From Syngnathus acus (lineage: Eukaryota > Chordata > Actinopteri > Syngnathiformes > Syngnathidae): a stretch of 64,000 nt of DNA. The notes below the pieces were generated by a model, which was not told where the DNA came from, ran no database searches, and saw nothing but the letters and a program-made list of their open reading frames with translations. Made by a program: the position numbers and the translations under genes. The stretch lies in the NCBI RefSeq assembly GCF_901709675.1, contig NC_051095.1:24928456-24992455 (forward strand), read 5' to 3'. Positions 53,691-64,000 of the stretch are shown here, piece after piece (position 1 is the first letter of the stretch; every line of letters starts with the position of its first letter).

Positions 53691-54437
53691 CTATCCTCTA
53701 CCACCTCAGATACATCTTCTGTTCTTTGATCCTTGTTCCAACAATTCCAATAAACACCCACTTGAGGGAATAGCCACGGAGTTGCTACTGGAAGCGCCCC
53801 AGCTACAGTGCGCTACTGAGCCGCCCTGTGCAATATTTGGAATGAAATTCCATCTTGATATTATTTTATTACTATTATAAAACCAGCCCGAGAGTAATTG
53901 CTAATGCGCCAAATAGCTGTAATGCAGTGTTATCAACAGTAGCCTCTGAAATCTCGTGGTACTTTTTAAGCACTCTTCCAGGACCACTAGATGGAGCCAA
54001 ATGTAATCTTATTGCTTTCCTGTGAATGTTTTGCAACGTTTCACCTTTTTGGAGTGATCAAATAGGTGTTAACATGAGGGGAATCTTGAGGTAAGATGCC
54101 CTCTAAATAGTATTTGTTTTGTTTTATAGTTCAGGTGTCATCTGGTGTGATTTGATTTCATGACTGACTACTAAATGTGTTTACTTCAGCATAAAGTACA
54201 ATTCAAAAGTTTAAAGACAATTTGGTGTTTTGCATGAAAACTAACATAATTGAACAAGAATTTTCAAGGGTTTTCTAATCATTCATTAGGCTTGTAACAC
54301 AATTAGCAAACATAATGGACCATTAGAACACTGGTCCATAGCTGAAATACAGTTACATAAATAGCTGAAATACAGCTATGTATGTAACTATTGCATTAAA
54401 AAACAGACGTTTGCAGCTAGAATAGTTATTTATTTCC
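53691..54437. other. No recognised feature
   Basis: AT-rich stretch between the two arms; nothing recognised. Confidence 0.45.
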
Positions 54438-55560
54438 AAGGACCTCGAGTGTAAACTGACTGACGCGATGCACAATGATGGACCCAGCATAGAGGAGCAG
54501 TGGTCAACCTTCGGAGACGTCGTTTACTCAACTGCCTCTGAACACATTGGACCTGCTACCTGCCGTAACCAAGACTGGTTTGATGAAAACGAGGAAGGGA
54601 TACAGGGGCTGTTTGCAAAGAAACAACAACTCCTTCGAGTGCATCAGAACGACCTACCCTCAAGACCCAAGAAGGAATGCCTTCACCAACGCAAAGGAAA
54701 ATCCAAAAGAAGCTACCCAAGAAGCAGGATAGGTGGTTTAGCAACAAGACAGATAAAATCCAGGGCTACACTGAGAGCCACAACTCCAAGTGTTTCTACG
54801 ACGTGCTGAAGGCGGTGTACGGACCTCAATCCTCTGAATGCTCACCCCTCCTCAATGTACATAGATGAGCTGCTGACTGAGAAGAAGAAGATACTGGAGA
54901 GATGGGTTGAACATTTCAACAACATCCTCAACTGCCCAGCCTCAGTCAATGACGGACCCATGGAATGCCTGCCTCAAGTTGAACCCAACCTGACCTGGAC
55001 AACCTCCCCACTGAAGAAGTCAGGAAGGCTGTCAAACAAATCTCCTGTGGCAAAGCACCAGGATTTGACGCTATCCCTGCTGAAGTGTACGAGGCAGGAG
55101 GCCCATGCTATGAGACAGAAACTGACTCTGCTCTTCTGGTCCATGTGGTGAGAGGAAAAGGTGCAACAACAGTTCAGGGGTGCCAGTGTCGTCCACATCT
55201 ACAAGAGGAAGGGCAACCACCAGTCTTGCAACGACCACAGAGGCATCTCCCTCTTGTCCGCAGCCAGGAAGCTCTTGGCTCGAGTACTGCTCAATTGTCT
55301 CCTGCAACACCTACAACAAGGACACCTCCCAGAAAGCAAGTATGTCCGGTCGTGGGACAGCGGACGTGATATTTGTCGCGATCCAACTCCAGGTAAAATG
55401 CCAAGAGCACCACTGCGACCTCTGCATGACCTTTGTGGACTTGACAAAGGTCTTCGACACGGTCAGCAGGGTTGACTTATGGAAGATCATGGAGAAGTTT
55501 GGCTGCCCCCAGCAAGTGCATCAAGATATTGTAACTCTCCGACAGTTTGTCACGCCTTCG
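54438..55560 (+). pseudogene. LINE RT fragment (RTE/Proto-type)
   Basis: In shifting frames: AMHNDGPSIEEQWSTFGDVV, GRWFSNKTDKIQGYTESHNS, ERWVEHFNNILNCPASVND, ASVVHIYKRKGNHQSCNDHR with GISLLSAARKLLARVLLN, and FVDLTKVFDTVSRVDLWKIM. This is the RT N-terminal half of the LINEs often annotated as craniofacial-development-like in fish. It has at least five frameshifts and is truncated at both ends. The FADD region is missing. Confidence 0.75.
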
Positions 55561-55564
55561 CTTA

Positions 55565-55645
55565 AATTTGGCACTTGTATTCTTGCACTCTTGTACGCTG
55601 CTGTGACAAGTAAATTTCCCCGCTGTGGGATGAATAAAGTTCTAT
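55565..55645 (+). repeat. 3' end of another LINE
   Basis: TGACAAGTAAATTTCCCCGC, then GATGAATAAAGTTCTATCATC, is the typical 3' end of CR1/L2-group LINEs. Only the last ~80 bp are present; the tail passes into the ATC microsatellite. Confidence 0.6.
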
Positions 55646-55661
55646 CATCATCATCATCATT

Positions 55662-55695
<34 letters not shown>

Positions 55696-55722
55696 CAACA
55701 ACAACAACAACAACAACAAAAA
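55646..55722. repeat. ATC then CAA microsatellites
   Basis: (ATC)n followed by (CAA)n. They give polyserine and polyglutamine in a chance frame. Confidence 0.9.
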
Positions 55723-56060
55723 CATGCAACAGGGCTGTGTGTACAGTGTAACGTTGAGGAATCAGTGGAGCGTGTTTTGTTTCACTGTTACAAGCATGAA
55801 GACCAGGGTCAACTATTAAGAAAGTAGATGGAGACATTGGGGGCAAAGATGACATTAAAAGTTGCAGTCACGATGGGGGAAAAAAATATGCTTTTTAAGA
55901 TTAGATATCTTATTTAGACAGGTGTGGTGGAAAGAATTTAGCTAAAGTTGTAAAACTAATGATGGGACGGTAAGTACGCTGGTTTATACTCCAACACAGT
56001 AGGTGGCGGTAATGTATGTTGAAGCTGGTGCCCCCGCCCTAAAACAAGAGAAAGAAGAAG
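55723..56060 (+). pseudogene. Nimb-like LINE 3' end upstream of the HJURP-like gene
   Basis: KHATGLCVQCNVEESVERV and LFHCYKHEDQGQLLRK, a stop, then the 3'UTR with AGTAGGTGGCGGTAATG and AAACAAGAGAAAGAAGAAG. It is the mirror copy of 46691-47057. Both copies are followed by the same host sequence (GATCCCTTCGTCCAAT), so they derive from one insertion that was later duplicated with the locus. Confidence 0.65.
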
Positions 56061-56202
56061 ATCCCTTCGTCCAATCACCGTCCGCTCACAGACAACAACG
56101 GCCAAGTCTTGAATATCGCAGCGCTTTTACAAGTTTTGAATATCACTGTGCTTTTGCACGTTTTGTTTGTACTTCTTCGGTGGTCACATTTAATTCGTTC
56201 TG
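56061..56202 (+). promoter_or_regulatory. Probable promoter of the HJURP-like gene
   Basis: About 140 bp between the LINE end and the ATG, with CCAAT at 56071-56075 and no clear TATA box. A short direct repeat (TTGAATATC at 56108 and 56136) lies in the probable 5'UTR. The first part (to about 56100) is conserved in the inverted copy, including the CCAAT. Confidence 0.4.
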
Positions 56203-59200
56203 ATGGCCGAAAACATTAGATGTCAATTCGCCGCAAACGGCCACAAATACCAACAGTCGCTGCTTCGAATTATACAAAAGGTGCGTGTTCCAAATGGTCG
56301 ATGGTTAGCTGAAGCTACAAAGTTGGCATTTTGACAACGCAACAACAGAAATAGATGTGCAAGATAGAAAACGCGGTTTTCTACATTGCACATCAACTTT
56401 CATATTCTTAAGCCAACATTTTCATTCTCCCCAAAAACAGTATTCCAACCTGCCCGATCCCGACGCGGCGATAGAAGTGGACCTCAATAACACCAGTACA
56501 GAAAGTAAGTCGTTGCTTGTTACTTATTTTGATGTCAACCTCTTGATTATTATGTTTTGATTGTGTTTTGTATATTTTTAAAGGCCTGCTGCACTACATG
56601 AAGGTGTCTAAAAAGATGATAAAGGCGAAGGAGGTGGGCAAATCGCCTTTTTTTCCTGCTAACCCATTGGTCTTAAAAATACACATCTCATTTTGAATTT
56701 CAGATGTTGGGCTTTTGGCTCTATTTTTTTATTAGCATAAGATGCACCTCTAAGCATCTCTATAAATTGATTTGGTTAATATGTGTCCTTTTCAAAGCAT
56801 TGAATTAATGAATTACATGTTATCGCTGTCCTGTTTAGTTTTTTTTTTCTGCAGTGGAAAAGTGGCTTTAGTCAGCACATGGACAATTTTATCTAATGAA
56901 GAAATGTTTTGTCTGCATATTTTTTGTTCAAAAGCTGGACCAATCGCAGCAAGATGGCGGAGGCGATTCTTGCCAGATGTTAGTGGATGGTGACAATGAT
57001 GATGGTAAGAGCAGCAATTTCTCACTTGATGACTTGATGGGATGGAGGCTTAATGGGGGCCAGATCCGGCCCCCCAAAATGAGTTTGACAACCGTGGCTT
57101 GTGATTCGTTGTAAATACGCCAAAACATTTTCGATTCATCATGGCAACAGAAGTTGTTCTCACATTGAAAAAAAAAACACGTTGGGGGGGTGCTGATCTA
57201 CTGACTGCTGTGTTCTTTCTGTGGCTGCTTACTATGTTGGGGGATTTTAAATGAATGCGATTGTACAACAGTTCGGACTTATTTTGTCATAAGTCCCTCC
57301 TTTACCGCGGGTGTGCCAATTGATAGAGATGGCACCGGCCTTGCGAAACAGGCTCCTTTCAGGAAGACTTGATAAAGGATGAGAAGTGACGTCAATCTTG
57401 ATCACAAGGGTATTTAAAAAAAGAAATTTATGAAGTCACTCTTTTTTTTTTTTTCACCCCATGCAGGTGTGTCCAACCTGCATTCCTGGGAGAGCTCTCT
57501 GAACAGAAGTCAGTGGAGCATCCCTGAATTTGATTTCCTCCCTGAGGACCAAGCCAAGGAGTTGGAGTTGAACCTGAGAAGTCAGGGTAGCAATTTGTCA
57601 GAGCTCTTCCCCAGCATGATCGGTCGAATCCGTCGAGCACGGCACCGGTGGCGCATATCCGACATAGGGAACCGTGTACTCATGAAGTACCGCAAGTGGC
57701 GTCAGCAGTCCGGCAGAAGCAAACGCATTAAAACTCTGGGCACGAGCCACAGACGATCCACGAGCAAGAAAACCACAAAGAATCCAGCAACCACTTGTTC
57801 CATGCTACAGTGCTCCTCTTTGAGGGACAAAACTCTTCTGGGCATGGATCTGTCTTTCATCCGACAATCTCCTGAATCCAAAAGGATCAAAGTAGATGAG
57901 ACCTTCATCGTGGCAAAAGAGCCACCCTTTGCCCTCAGTCCTTCCAGTGCCTCCTCTGGGACCTTGGACCAGCCCTCAAACCCCAGAAGGTTGTTTGTCT
58001 CTGCTACCAGAGATCAGCCATCTGCGTGCGTTTTCAGTCCTTCACGATCTTCTAATTTTTCCTCCGAGGCTTCCTTAAGCAGGTTGCAAAGATCCAGAAG
58101 GCTTATGGGAGAGCAGCCATTCTCGTGCTTCCCCAGCTCTTCTGGTACCTCTTCAGGAGTGTCTTTGGACTGTCCCCTAAGCTCCAGAAGGCTATTTTCC
58201 TCAGTTGACAGAGATCAGCGAGCTTTGGGCATGCCTAGTCCTTCACGGTCTTCTGATTCCACTGCAAACCAGTCCCCGAGGGTCAAAAGGCTTTGTAGCG
58301 CTCCTGCCGGTGAGCAGCCATCTTTGCGCGGCTTCAGTCCTTTGAAGTCTCCCGGTCAGCCATCGTCGTGGGTTCTCAGTCCTCAGCGCTCTTCTGGCCC
58401 CACCTTGGATCAGTTCCTGAGGTCCCAAAGGCTTTGGAGTACTGGTGCCAGAGAGCAGCCATCTTCGTGGGTTCTAAGTCCTTTGCGGCCTTCTACTCCT
58501 TCCTCAGACCGGTCTCTGAGATCCACAAAATTTGCCCGTGCAGCTGCACGAGAACAGCAGCAGCAATCCCCGCGGGTCCTCAGTCCGTCACGGTGTTGTG
58601 GTCGTCCCAAAGGGCTTGCTGTCTCTGCTGCCGATGAGCAGTTCTTTGCAAGTTCTTTGCAATCATCTGGGTCTTTCTCTGATTTGTCTCAGAGCTCCAA
58701 GAGTCTTTTCTCCCCTGAAAACAGCAAATTTTTAGCGCAAACTGATATTTGTGGTTTTCCGGATCGGCCCAGTCTTGGAAAGGTGGGCATGGTGAACTGG
58801 GAAGACCACACAAGATCTCAGCAGGCCTTCTCCCGAAGCCCCAACCCTGCTCAAGTGCAACGCTACTCCAGGTCCCCGGCTTCCACACGCCAAAGGCCAC
58901 TTACGCCCCAGCCAAAGTCCTGCCTGGGGTCCCCCCCACAGGCCCGCAAGAGTTTCTGTCAGCACCTGTCCGTTGACTCCTCCTTGACATCGGGCTTCTT
59001 CCCGTACTCCAAAAAGGACCTGGACGAGGATTTCTATAAGCACTTCCACAAGTTTGTGTGTCAGAGCAAACTCTGTCCAAGTGCTGAGGCCCGCCGGCCT
59101 CATTTCTCCCAAACGCTGGGGGCACTGGCTTTGTCACCGCACTGCTTCAAGCTGAGGAAGCATCACCGGGAGTTGGACTGGGGCAACTTGTCCTGCAGCC

Positions 59201-59476
59201 TTTTCTCTCCAGGGTCGAAGTGGCACAGAAATGAGAAGATGAGACGCCGCCTCCGTCTGCCCGACTGTGAGGCTGCCGAATGTGGTGTCTTGGAGCACGA
59301 CATGTTTCGAGGATCCCAGTCAGGTGAACGGCTTGGAATCCCTACAAGGTAAGCATTCTTTCTACAACACTGTTAAGACAACCGAGAATCGCTTCATTGA
59401 GTCCATCGTGTCTTTATTATTCAACAGGAAGTCCAAAAGAGGTCCCGAGTCATTAAGGCAACTGAACTGTGTTTAA
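56203..59476 (+). CDS. hjurp: HJURP-like CENP-A chaperone, six exons, 730 aa
   Basis: Proposed exons: 56203-56280, 56441-56504, 56584-56633, 56935-57004, 57467-59348, 59428-59476; all introns are GT...AG, phases agree and the CDS is 2193 nt (731 codons with stop). HJURP deposits the histone variant CENP-A at centromeres. The N-terminus (residues about 14-58, HKYQQSLLRIIQKYSNLPDP then LLHYMKVSKKM) fits the Scm3-type CENP-A binding region. Residues about 131-175 (SELFPSMIGRIRR, IGNRVLMKYRKWRQQSGRSK) fit the HJURP middle domain. About 238-500 is a Ser/Pro-rich region of degenerate 33-residue repeats; around 604 DLDEDFYKHFHKFVCQ resembles the HJURP C-terminal repeat. Weak points: exons 3 and 4 are short, and the identification rests on pattern recall, so another Ser-rich nuclear protein is possible. 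Confidence 0.65.
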
Positions 59477-59940
59477 GGATTGGTATGTTGATATTATGGA
59501 GGTGTCCAGTTCGGCCTTTGATAAACACGTAATACTTTTTTGTGCTATTTCCACAACTGATCCCCCCATCTCCCTCAGCTGAAGAGAAAATGATGACTGC
59601 CTCCTGTCAGAACAAAAGATGTTCAGTGTCGAAAATGTTGCTCGCCTCAGCTGGACCATTCTCAAAGTGTTTTAGTTAACGCGGCTTCAATTTGCCTGTT
59701 GCAAGAAATTATTGTGTGTGATGTTGAAGTGTATTTTACCATTGGTGTGTGCTTGTTTATTTACCGATGATGTGTGCATGTTTTCTGTGTTCTTGAAGTG
59801 TATTTTACCATTGGTGTGTGCTTGTTTATTTACTGATGGTGTGTGCATGTTTTCTGTGTTCTTGAAGTGTATTTTACAGATGGTGTGTGCGTGTTTTATT
59901 GTTAATAAGTTAGTTAAAATAAAACAAGACTTAAAAAAAA
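59477..59940 (+). other. 3'UTR of the HJURP-like gene with a 69-bp tandem repeat
   Basis: From 59725 to about 59900 a unit of 69 bp (GAAGTGTATTTTACCATTGG within it) occurs twice and a third time in part. AATAAA lies at 59918-59923, then an A run from 59933. The inverted copy (about 46285-46400) has one unit fewer. Confidence 0.65.
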
Positions 59941-60113
59941 AAAAGGTGAATTCACTCAGTTTATTTTATGTGTAAGGAAACAGAATATTAATGGATCGTG
60001 TTCAGGACCACCGGGGACATTTTACATTTTCGCTCATTTTAGTACAAAACCTTAATGTTCTTGGGGAGGGAAAAAAAAAAAAATATATAAATACATATGT
60101 GTGTGTGTGTGTG

Positions 60114-60184
<71 letters not shown>

Positions 60185-60185
60185 T
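59941..60185. repeat. End of the duplicated arm and GT/AT microsatellite
   Basis: 59941-60070 is the mirror of 46110-46250 (TGAATTCACTCAGTTTATTT). Then A run, (TG)n and a long (TA)n at 60120-60181. The YIYIYI frames here are artefacts. Confidence 0.85.
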
Positions 60186-60355
60186 GGGCTAACTAAAATC
60201 TGTTCAAATCGTATATTCACATAACTCAGATGAATCCAACTACTAGGGTAGAAGCAGTCGAGGCACTCAGATGCAATAAAAAGGACAAAGTTTTCTTCGT
60301 GAGATTGAGTGTGACATGTACAGATGGCCCTCATCCTCTTCCGTAGACATGGAAC

Positions 60356-60677
60356 CTGACTCGCTATAGTTCCACTGGGTACTTTCCAGGTGTAGTGCCC
60401 CACTCTGCCGCCTGAGCCGATCATTTTGTCTTCTTGCAGGGAGGCCACTCCCTTCTGGACGCCCGCCACCATCCCTTCTATGGTCAAGAACTGCACGCTG
60501 TACGCGCCTGAATGCAGCACGGGAAAAGTTAGCGCAAGTCGAACGCTGAGTTGGCTTACTGCACCTGCGCCGCCAATCGATGTATCCGGCGATGTTCCGG
60601 AACTCGGGCTTTTTGGCGAGTTCCTCTTCCGTGGGAATCCGGGGAACTCTGATGTGGACCTGTGGCTCATTTCGCAT
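60356..60677 (-). CDS. Unidentified gene, two exons (3' end not found)
   Basis: Exon A 60677-60560 starts ATG in a good context (ACCATGC) and reads MRNEPQVHIRVPRIPTEEEL, then PEFRNIAGYIDWRRRC. A 52-bp intron (60559-60508, GTAAGC...TTCAG) separates it from exon B, 60507 down to about 60356: AYSVQFLTIEGMVAGVQKGV, then ASLQEDKMIGSGGRVGHYTW and KVPSGTIASQ. The phase is right for this join, and exon B looks like real protein. An unspliced reading through the intron is also open for 136 codons but looks less natural. After SQ a donor-like CAG/GTTCC is possible; no next exon was found. I do not recognise the product. It lies tail to tail with the HJURP-like gene. Confidence 0.45.
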
Positions 60678-60972
60678 GGTCAAATTGGTTATTACAGCTA
60701 AAATGTTCAGAAAAAAATGTGCTTTGGATATTAGTTAGCTGTGAGAGCTCAGAGGCAAACGATCCAATTACCACAAATAAATTAGAGCAGTGTGTGCTTT
60801 GGCCATCGGGGGGCAGTATAATACAGTTTCACAACTCGCTCGTAAAACTGCAGTACGTATGTTTAGGTCTCAGACTATGAACTCTTTAGACTCATTTAGG
60901 TTCCAAGAGGTGCTCATTTTATTCTGTCTGCTGCTTTTCCTCAATTACACAGCAACCACATAGAGAAAATTC

Positions 60973-61277
60973 ATGCGGGAAGAGGACACCTCTGAGGAAG
61001 ACGAGGAGGCCTTCATCCCTGAATTACCATCATATAGCCGGCCTGATGCCAACGTCTGTGGACAAAGCCTGTGGTCATGACTTTGAATTTGGGCTTTTTG
61101 AATACGGGCCTGGGAACGTCCACCTCAACTCACAGACATTTGCACCCATACTGATACTTTTGCTCTTTGCGTGTCACATTGTCACAGATGCTTTTGAGAA
61201 AGCTGACCAACGATGTGAAGGAGGTTTGCAATCTACTGTCCAACAGCCAATTCAGACAGGAGGAGTCTTATGAACAG
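60973..61277 (+). CDS. Candidate exon pair of an unidentified gene
   Basis: ATG at 60973 (in-frame TAG five codons upstream) reads MREEDTSEEDEEAFIPELPS, then YSRPDAN to 61053. The second exon 61188-61277 follows an acceptor (TTGTCACAG) and reads MLLRKLTNDVKEVCNLLSNS, then QFRQEESYEQ, before CAG/GTGTTC. The phases join. The donor at 61053 (AAC/GTCTGT) is weak; without it the first exon runs to a stop at 61080. Both pieces are charged, ordinary protein-like sequence. The start lies about 300 bp from that of the reverse gene, so they could share a promoter. Not identified. Confidence 0.35.
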
Positions 61278-61640
61278 GTGTTCCCCATGCCTTTTGCCAG
61301 GACACACACGCACACACACTCACGAGGAAAAATGGCTGTGTATTCTTATAGCTCTCAGAGTGCTCTTGAGATGACCAACACTCCACACCATGCCTTATTT
61401 TGGAGACATTCACTGCCATATTTACTGTGAAGGAATGTGTTTGAAAATAATAAAAACTAATAAAAGAAATAATAATAATAAAAGAAAAAATTAAACCAAA
61501 GTACACAAAGAAACAATTAGTCACAGAGGCTTTTGTAGTATTCTGTCATGCAAATGTGGCAAGGGTATTCTGCGAGGAGTTGGCATGGCGTAGGGGACGG
61601 CCCCTGAATCAAGCTCGATTTTGTAGGGCTCCTCTAACTT
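61278..61640. other. Short CA repeat and unannotated DNA
   Basis: ACACACACGCACACACACTC at about 61303, then A-rich DNA around 61440-61500. No further exon is recognised. Confidence 0.45.
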
Positions 61641-62330
61641 CCATCATCATCATCAGTCTCTTGCTCAGCGACGGGAGTGTCGCCATGCGTAGAGCCAATC
61701 AGTTTAGTTAGTCTTCGGCAGTTGGTTCGGTCCAGTGCTAGGGGCTCAGCTTCAGCTAGCGACAGGCCCAGGTGATGTAGGTCCATGGTGACGGCATCGA
61801 TCCATCGAGTGCGGGGGGCACCGCGGGGTCGTTTCCAGCCGGCAATTTTGGGTTGGAAATTGAGGATAGCGTGAGTCGGGTGTTCAGGGGGGAGTCTTTT
61901 GACATGGCCATACCAGCGCAGCCGACGTTGTGGGATGCTGGGGGCTGTTGGGTGCGTTCCCGCAGCACAGAGTCGGGGACTTTATCTGTCCATTTTATCC
62001 CCTCTATAGTGCGCTGTGCTCTGGTGTTAAAGCCATCGATTCTGGTAGCCTGGGTCTTGTTGAGAGGCCAGGTTTCTGCTCTGTAAAGGAGGATGGACAA
62101 GACTGAGGAGTTATATATCCTTAATTTGGTCTCTCGTGATATGGAGTGATGTCTCCACAATGGTTTCCAGAGTGTTTTTATGGTAGTGGCTGCCAGAGCA
62201 CGTCTCCGATTTATTTCTGGTAGCATGTTGCCGTTGCTGGTGATTATGGAGCCAAGGTGCTCCCTCTTAGCTATTCCTACCTGATGTCTCTTTGATTGCT
62301 TCAACATCGCTAAGTGTCTATTTTGTTTCT
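61641..62330 (-). pseudogene. LINE C-terminal fragment with ATG-repeat tail
   Basis: On the minus strand HLGSIITSNGNMLPEINRRR, ALAATTIKTLWKPLW, ETKLRIYNSSVLSILLYRAE with TWPLNKTQATRIDGFN, then INRTIEG-type sequence and a shifted C-terminus ending near DGSMPSPWTYITWACR. This is the region after RT in RTE/CR1-like elements. The 3' tail is GATGATGATGATGG (plus strand CCATCATCATCATC at 61640). Catalytic RT is missing. Confidence 0.7.
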
Positions 62331-62829
62331 CTTGTTTCTCATTTTGTATAGTGTATTTGTTTATGTATGTATACATACACATTCGTATATATGCATATAT
62401 AAATATGACGAATTAATATTTAGCTTGTTATGCTTTTGTTTATTCACTTATATATTTTTTTCAAACACTTGAATGATATTTGACGACAACACTTTGTTTG
62501 TTTTGCACTTTGTTTGTACAGGAGTGGAGATCCTTACAAGCCCTAGGCTTCGTCTCCCTCCTTGCACTGTTATTTGCTATAATAATATGTGCTAAACAAT
62601 AAACTAAAACTAAACTAAAGATAGGCAAAGGATGTTACAAAATGGACTTCTTCTCCATTGATATGCAGCGGCGGAGAGGATGGGCCTCTTATGTGCATCA
62701 GTTTCGTTTTGGGTCAGCTGACCTTCAGTTATTAACTTCCCCAGCCCCGAAAACACTGGCGAGTACAGAGTTTTAAAATCTTCTGGTTGTGTTTCCACTG
62801 AATCGACACGTTTTACCATTCCCACTACT
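62331..62829. other. AT-rich DNA, possible LINE 3' tail
   Basis: ATAAACTAAAACTAAACTAAAG at about 62598-62620 looks like a tail of the AATAAACTAAA type that some fish LINEs have, forward. No coding sequence accompanies it clearly. Confidence 0.3.
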
Positions 62830-64000
62830 TTAACTGCCTAAAGACCCAGCAATGGTTTATACAGTCCCCTAACAACATACTCGTCCTGTATGGTTGTCCT
62901 GTATGTATGGCATATCCTGGCTTTCCAGTTCTGTTTTTAATAATCTCATTTAACACTTTCCATGTAATTATTATGTTATTCTTGTTTTCCTCCAGTATTT
63001 TGCTATAGTAGTTCCTTTTACTGTTTCTCGTTATTTTAATCAATTTATTTATGTAGGTCTTATATTTTAATTCAGCTTCCTTTGTTCTTATCTTTAAGAA
63101 ATCTTTGTATAATAGGTATTTCTTCTTTCAAGCATTTAAGATTCTCTTTGTCAACCATAGTTTTTCCACTGAATTTTGTTTAACTGCTTTCTTTACAAGA
63201 GGACAGTTTTTATCATAAAGTTCGGACACAATGGCCATAAGTGTGTTATAAGCTTCATTTACATCACCCACATATACCTTTTTCCAGTCTTGTTTTAAAA
63301 GATCATTTTTAAATGAGTGAACTGAATTACCAGAGTTCATTCTACACATTTTAAAAGTTATAGCATCCTTTTTTTTCTTTGTACAGTTCTGGATCACTGC
63401 AAACACTGGCAGGTGGTCGCTTGAATCATTTATTATCAGTCCAGTTTTTACTTTCTGTTCAATTACATTTGTAAATATATTATCAATTATTGTGGCACTG
63501 TGAGATGTGATTCTAGTCGGACGGGTTATTGCGGGGTAGAGACTCATACTGTACATTAAGTTTATCAATTCTGTTACTGGAGTCAGCTGAAGTGGGTTCA
63601 ATAGATCTATATTATAATCGCCACAGACATAGACCATTTTCGTATTGATTTTTCTTTCATACATTCCTGATAATAGTTCACTAAATGTCTCAATACATGA
63701 ACCTGGACATCTGTATACACAGCTTACCAGAATGTTTTTAGATGATTCCATTTCTATTTCCACAGTAATACATTCCATGATATTATCTATTGCTTGAGAC
63801 ACACTTCTTACTATCTTACACTTGTAGTTTTTATCTATGAATAGAGCAACTCCTCCACATCTTTTTACCTTCCTATTTAATGTATAACTCTCATACCCCT
63901 CTATGTCAATCTTTTCAGACTGATCATCCTTTAACCAGGTTTCAGATATTGCAATTACAGTAAACGGGTTATTCATATCTTTTAAACATTGTTTGATCTT
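62830..64000 (-). pseudogene. LINE A-family ORF2, endonuclease part, running off the window
   Basis: Minus-strand frame from the window end: ITVIAISETWLKDDQSEKID, then RCGGVALFIDKNYKCKIV, CGDYNIDLLNP, ATIIDNIFTNVI, SSDHLPVFAV and WLTKRILNA, a stop at about 63128. After a frameshift KIRTKEAELKYKTYINKLIK, ITRNSKRNYYSKILEENKNN and VLNEIIKNRTG follow. The family is that of LINE A (9154-11604). RT is missing; the sequence after about 62930 is not LINE-like, so the copy is internally deleted or truncated at its 3' side. Confidence 0.8.

Noticed and set aside
60267-60683. Unspliced 138-codon reverse frame as the product
   Set aside because: Its second half is basic and low in order, whereas splicing at GTAAGC/TTCAG gives a more natural protein in the right phase. 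Kept only as an alternative.

Overview
The window is vertebrate, almost certainly teleost fish, nuclear DNA. The evidence is the mix of mobile elements (hAT with BED or GTF2IRD2-like zinc fingers, piggyBac, a THAP element, gypsy LTR elements, several LINE clades, a tRNA-like SINE), the long CA/GT and AT microsatellites, and one spliced gene with short introns. No species can be named from the sequence. Most open frames are pieces of transposable elements (TEs) or chance frames in low-complexity DNA.

Left third (1-21 kb). A gypsy retrotransposon runs forward from its 5' LTR at 1638 and is cut at 4698 by a hAT element, which is cut in turn at 5942. The missing halves of both elements lie 10 kb away in reverse orientation (hAT 16920-15750, gypsy 15741-14806). 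The same 8-bp target duplication GGCTAGAG sits at 4691-4698 and, reversed, at 15742-15749. A third repeat ('repeat B') sits in opposite orientations at the two break edges. This is the footprint of an 11-kb inversion, or of an assembly error that would look the same. Inside the interval a CR1/L2-type LINE (7.8-13.75 kb) carries an L1-type LINE flanked by a 13-bp duplication and itself lies in an old RTE-like remnant. At 17.5-19.3 kb there is a long Gag frame without pol.

Middle (21-46 kb). A nearly full-length RTE-like LINE with a 1059-codon open frame (21361-24722) is the best-preserved autonomous element. A truncated, deleted second copy is at 33-34 kb. Between and beyond them are a piggyBac remnant, a 201-bp hairpin MITE, a SINE, three LTRs with 5-bp duplications, and two direct copies of an unclassified repeat ('repeat C'). 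The second copy of C has taken up a THAP element, a hAT and a solo LTR.

Right third (46-64 kb). A nest of elements lies at 46.7-53.7 kb: a reverse Nimb-like LINE holds LINE-1, which holds LINE-2 and two hAT elements. Next is the only convincing host gene, a six-exon forward gene (56203-59476, 730 codons) resembling HJURP, the CENP-A chaperone. Its promoter-proximal region, last exon and 3'UTR also occur reversed at 46.06-46.7 kb, where the body of the gene is missing, so the locus was duplicated in inverted orientation and one copy died. After it come a reverse two-exon candidate gene and a forward candidate exon pair, arranged head to head (60.36-61.28 kb), and then LINE fragments to the end of the window.
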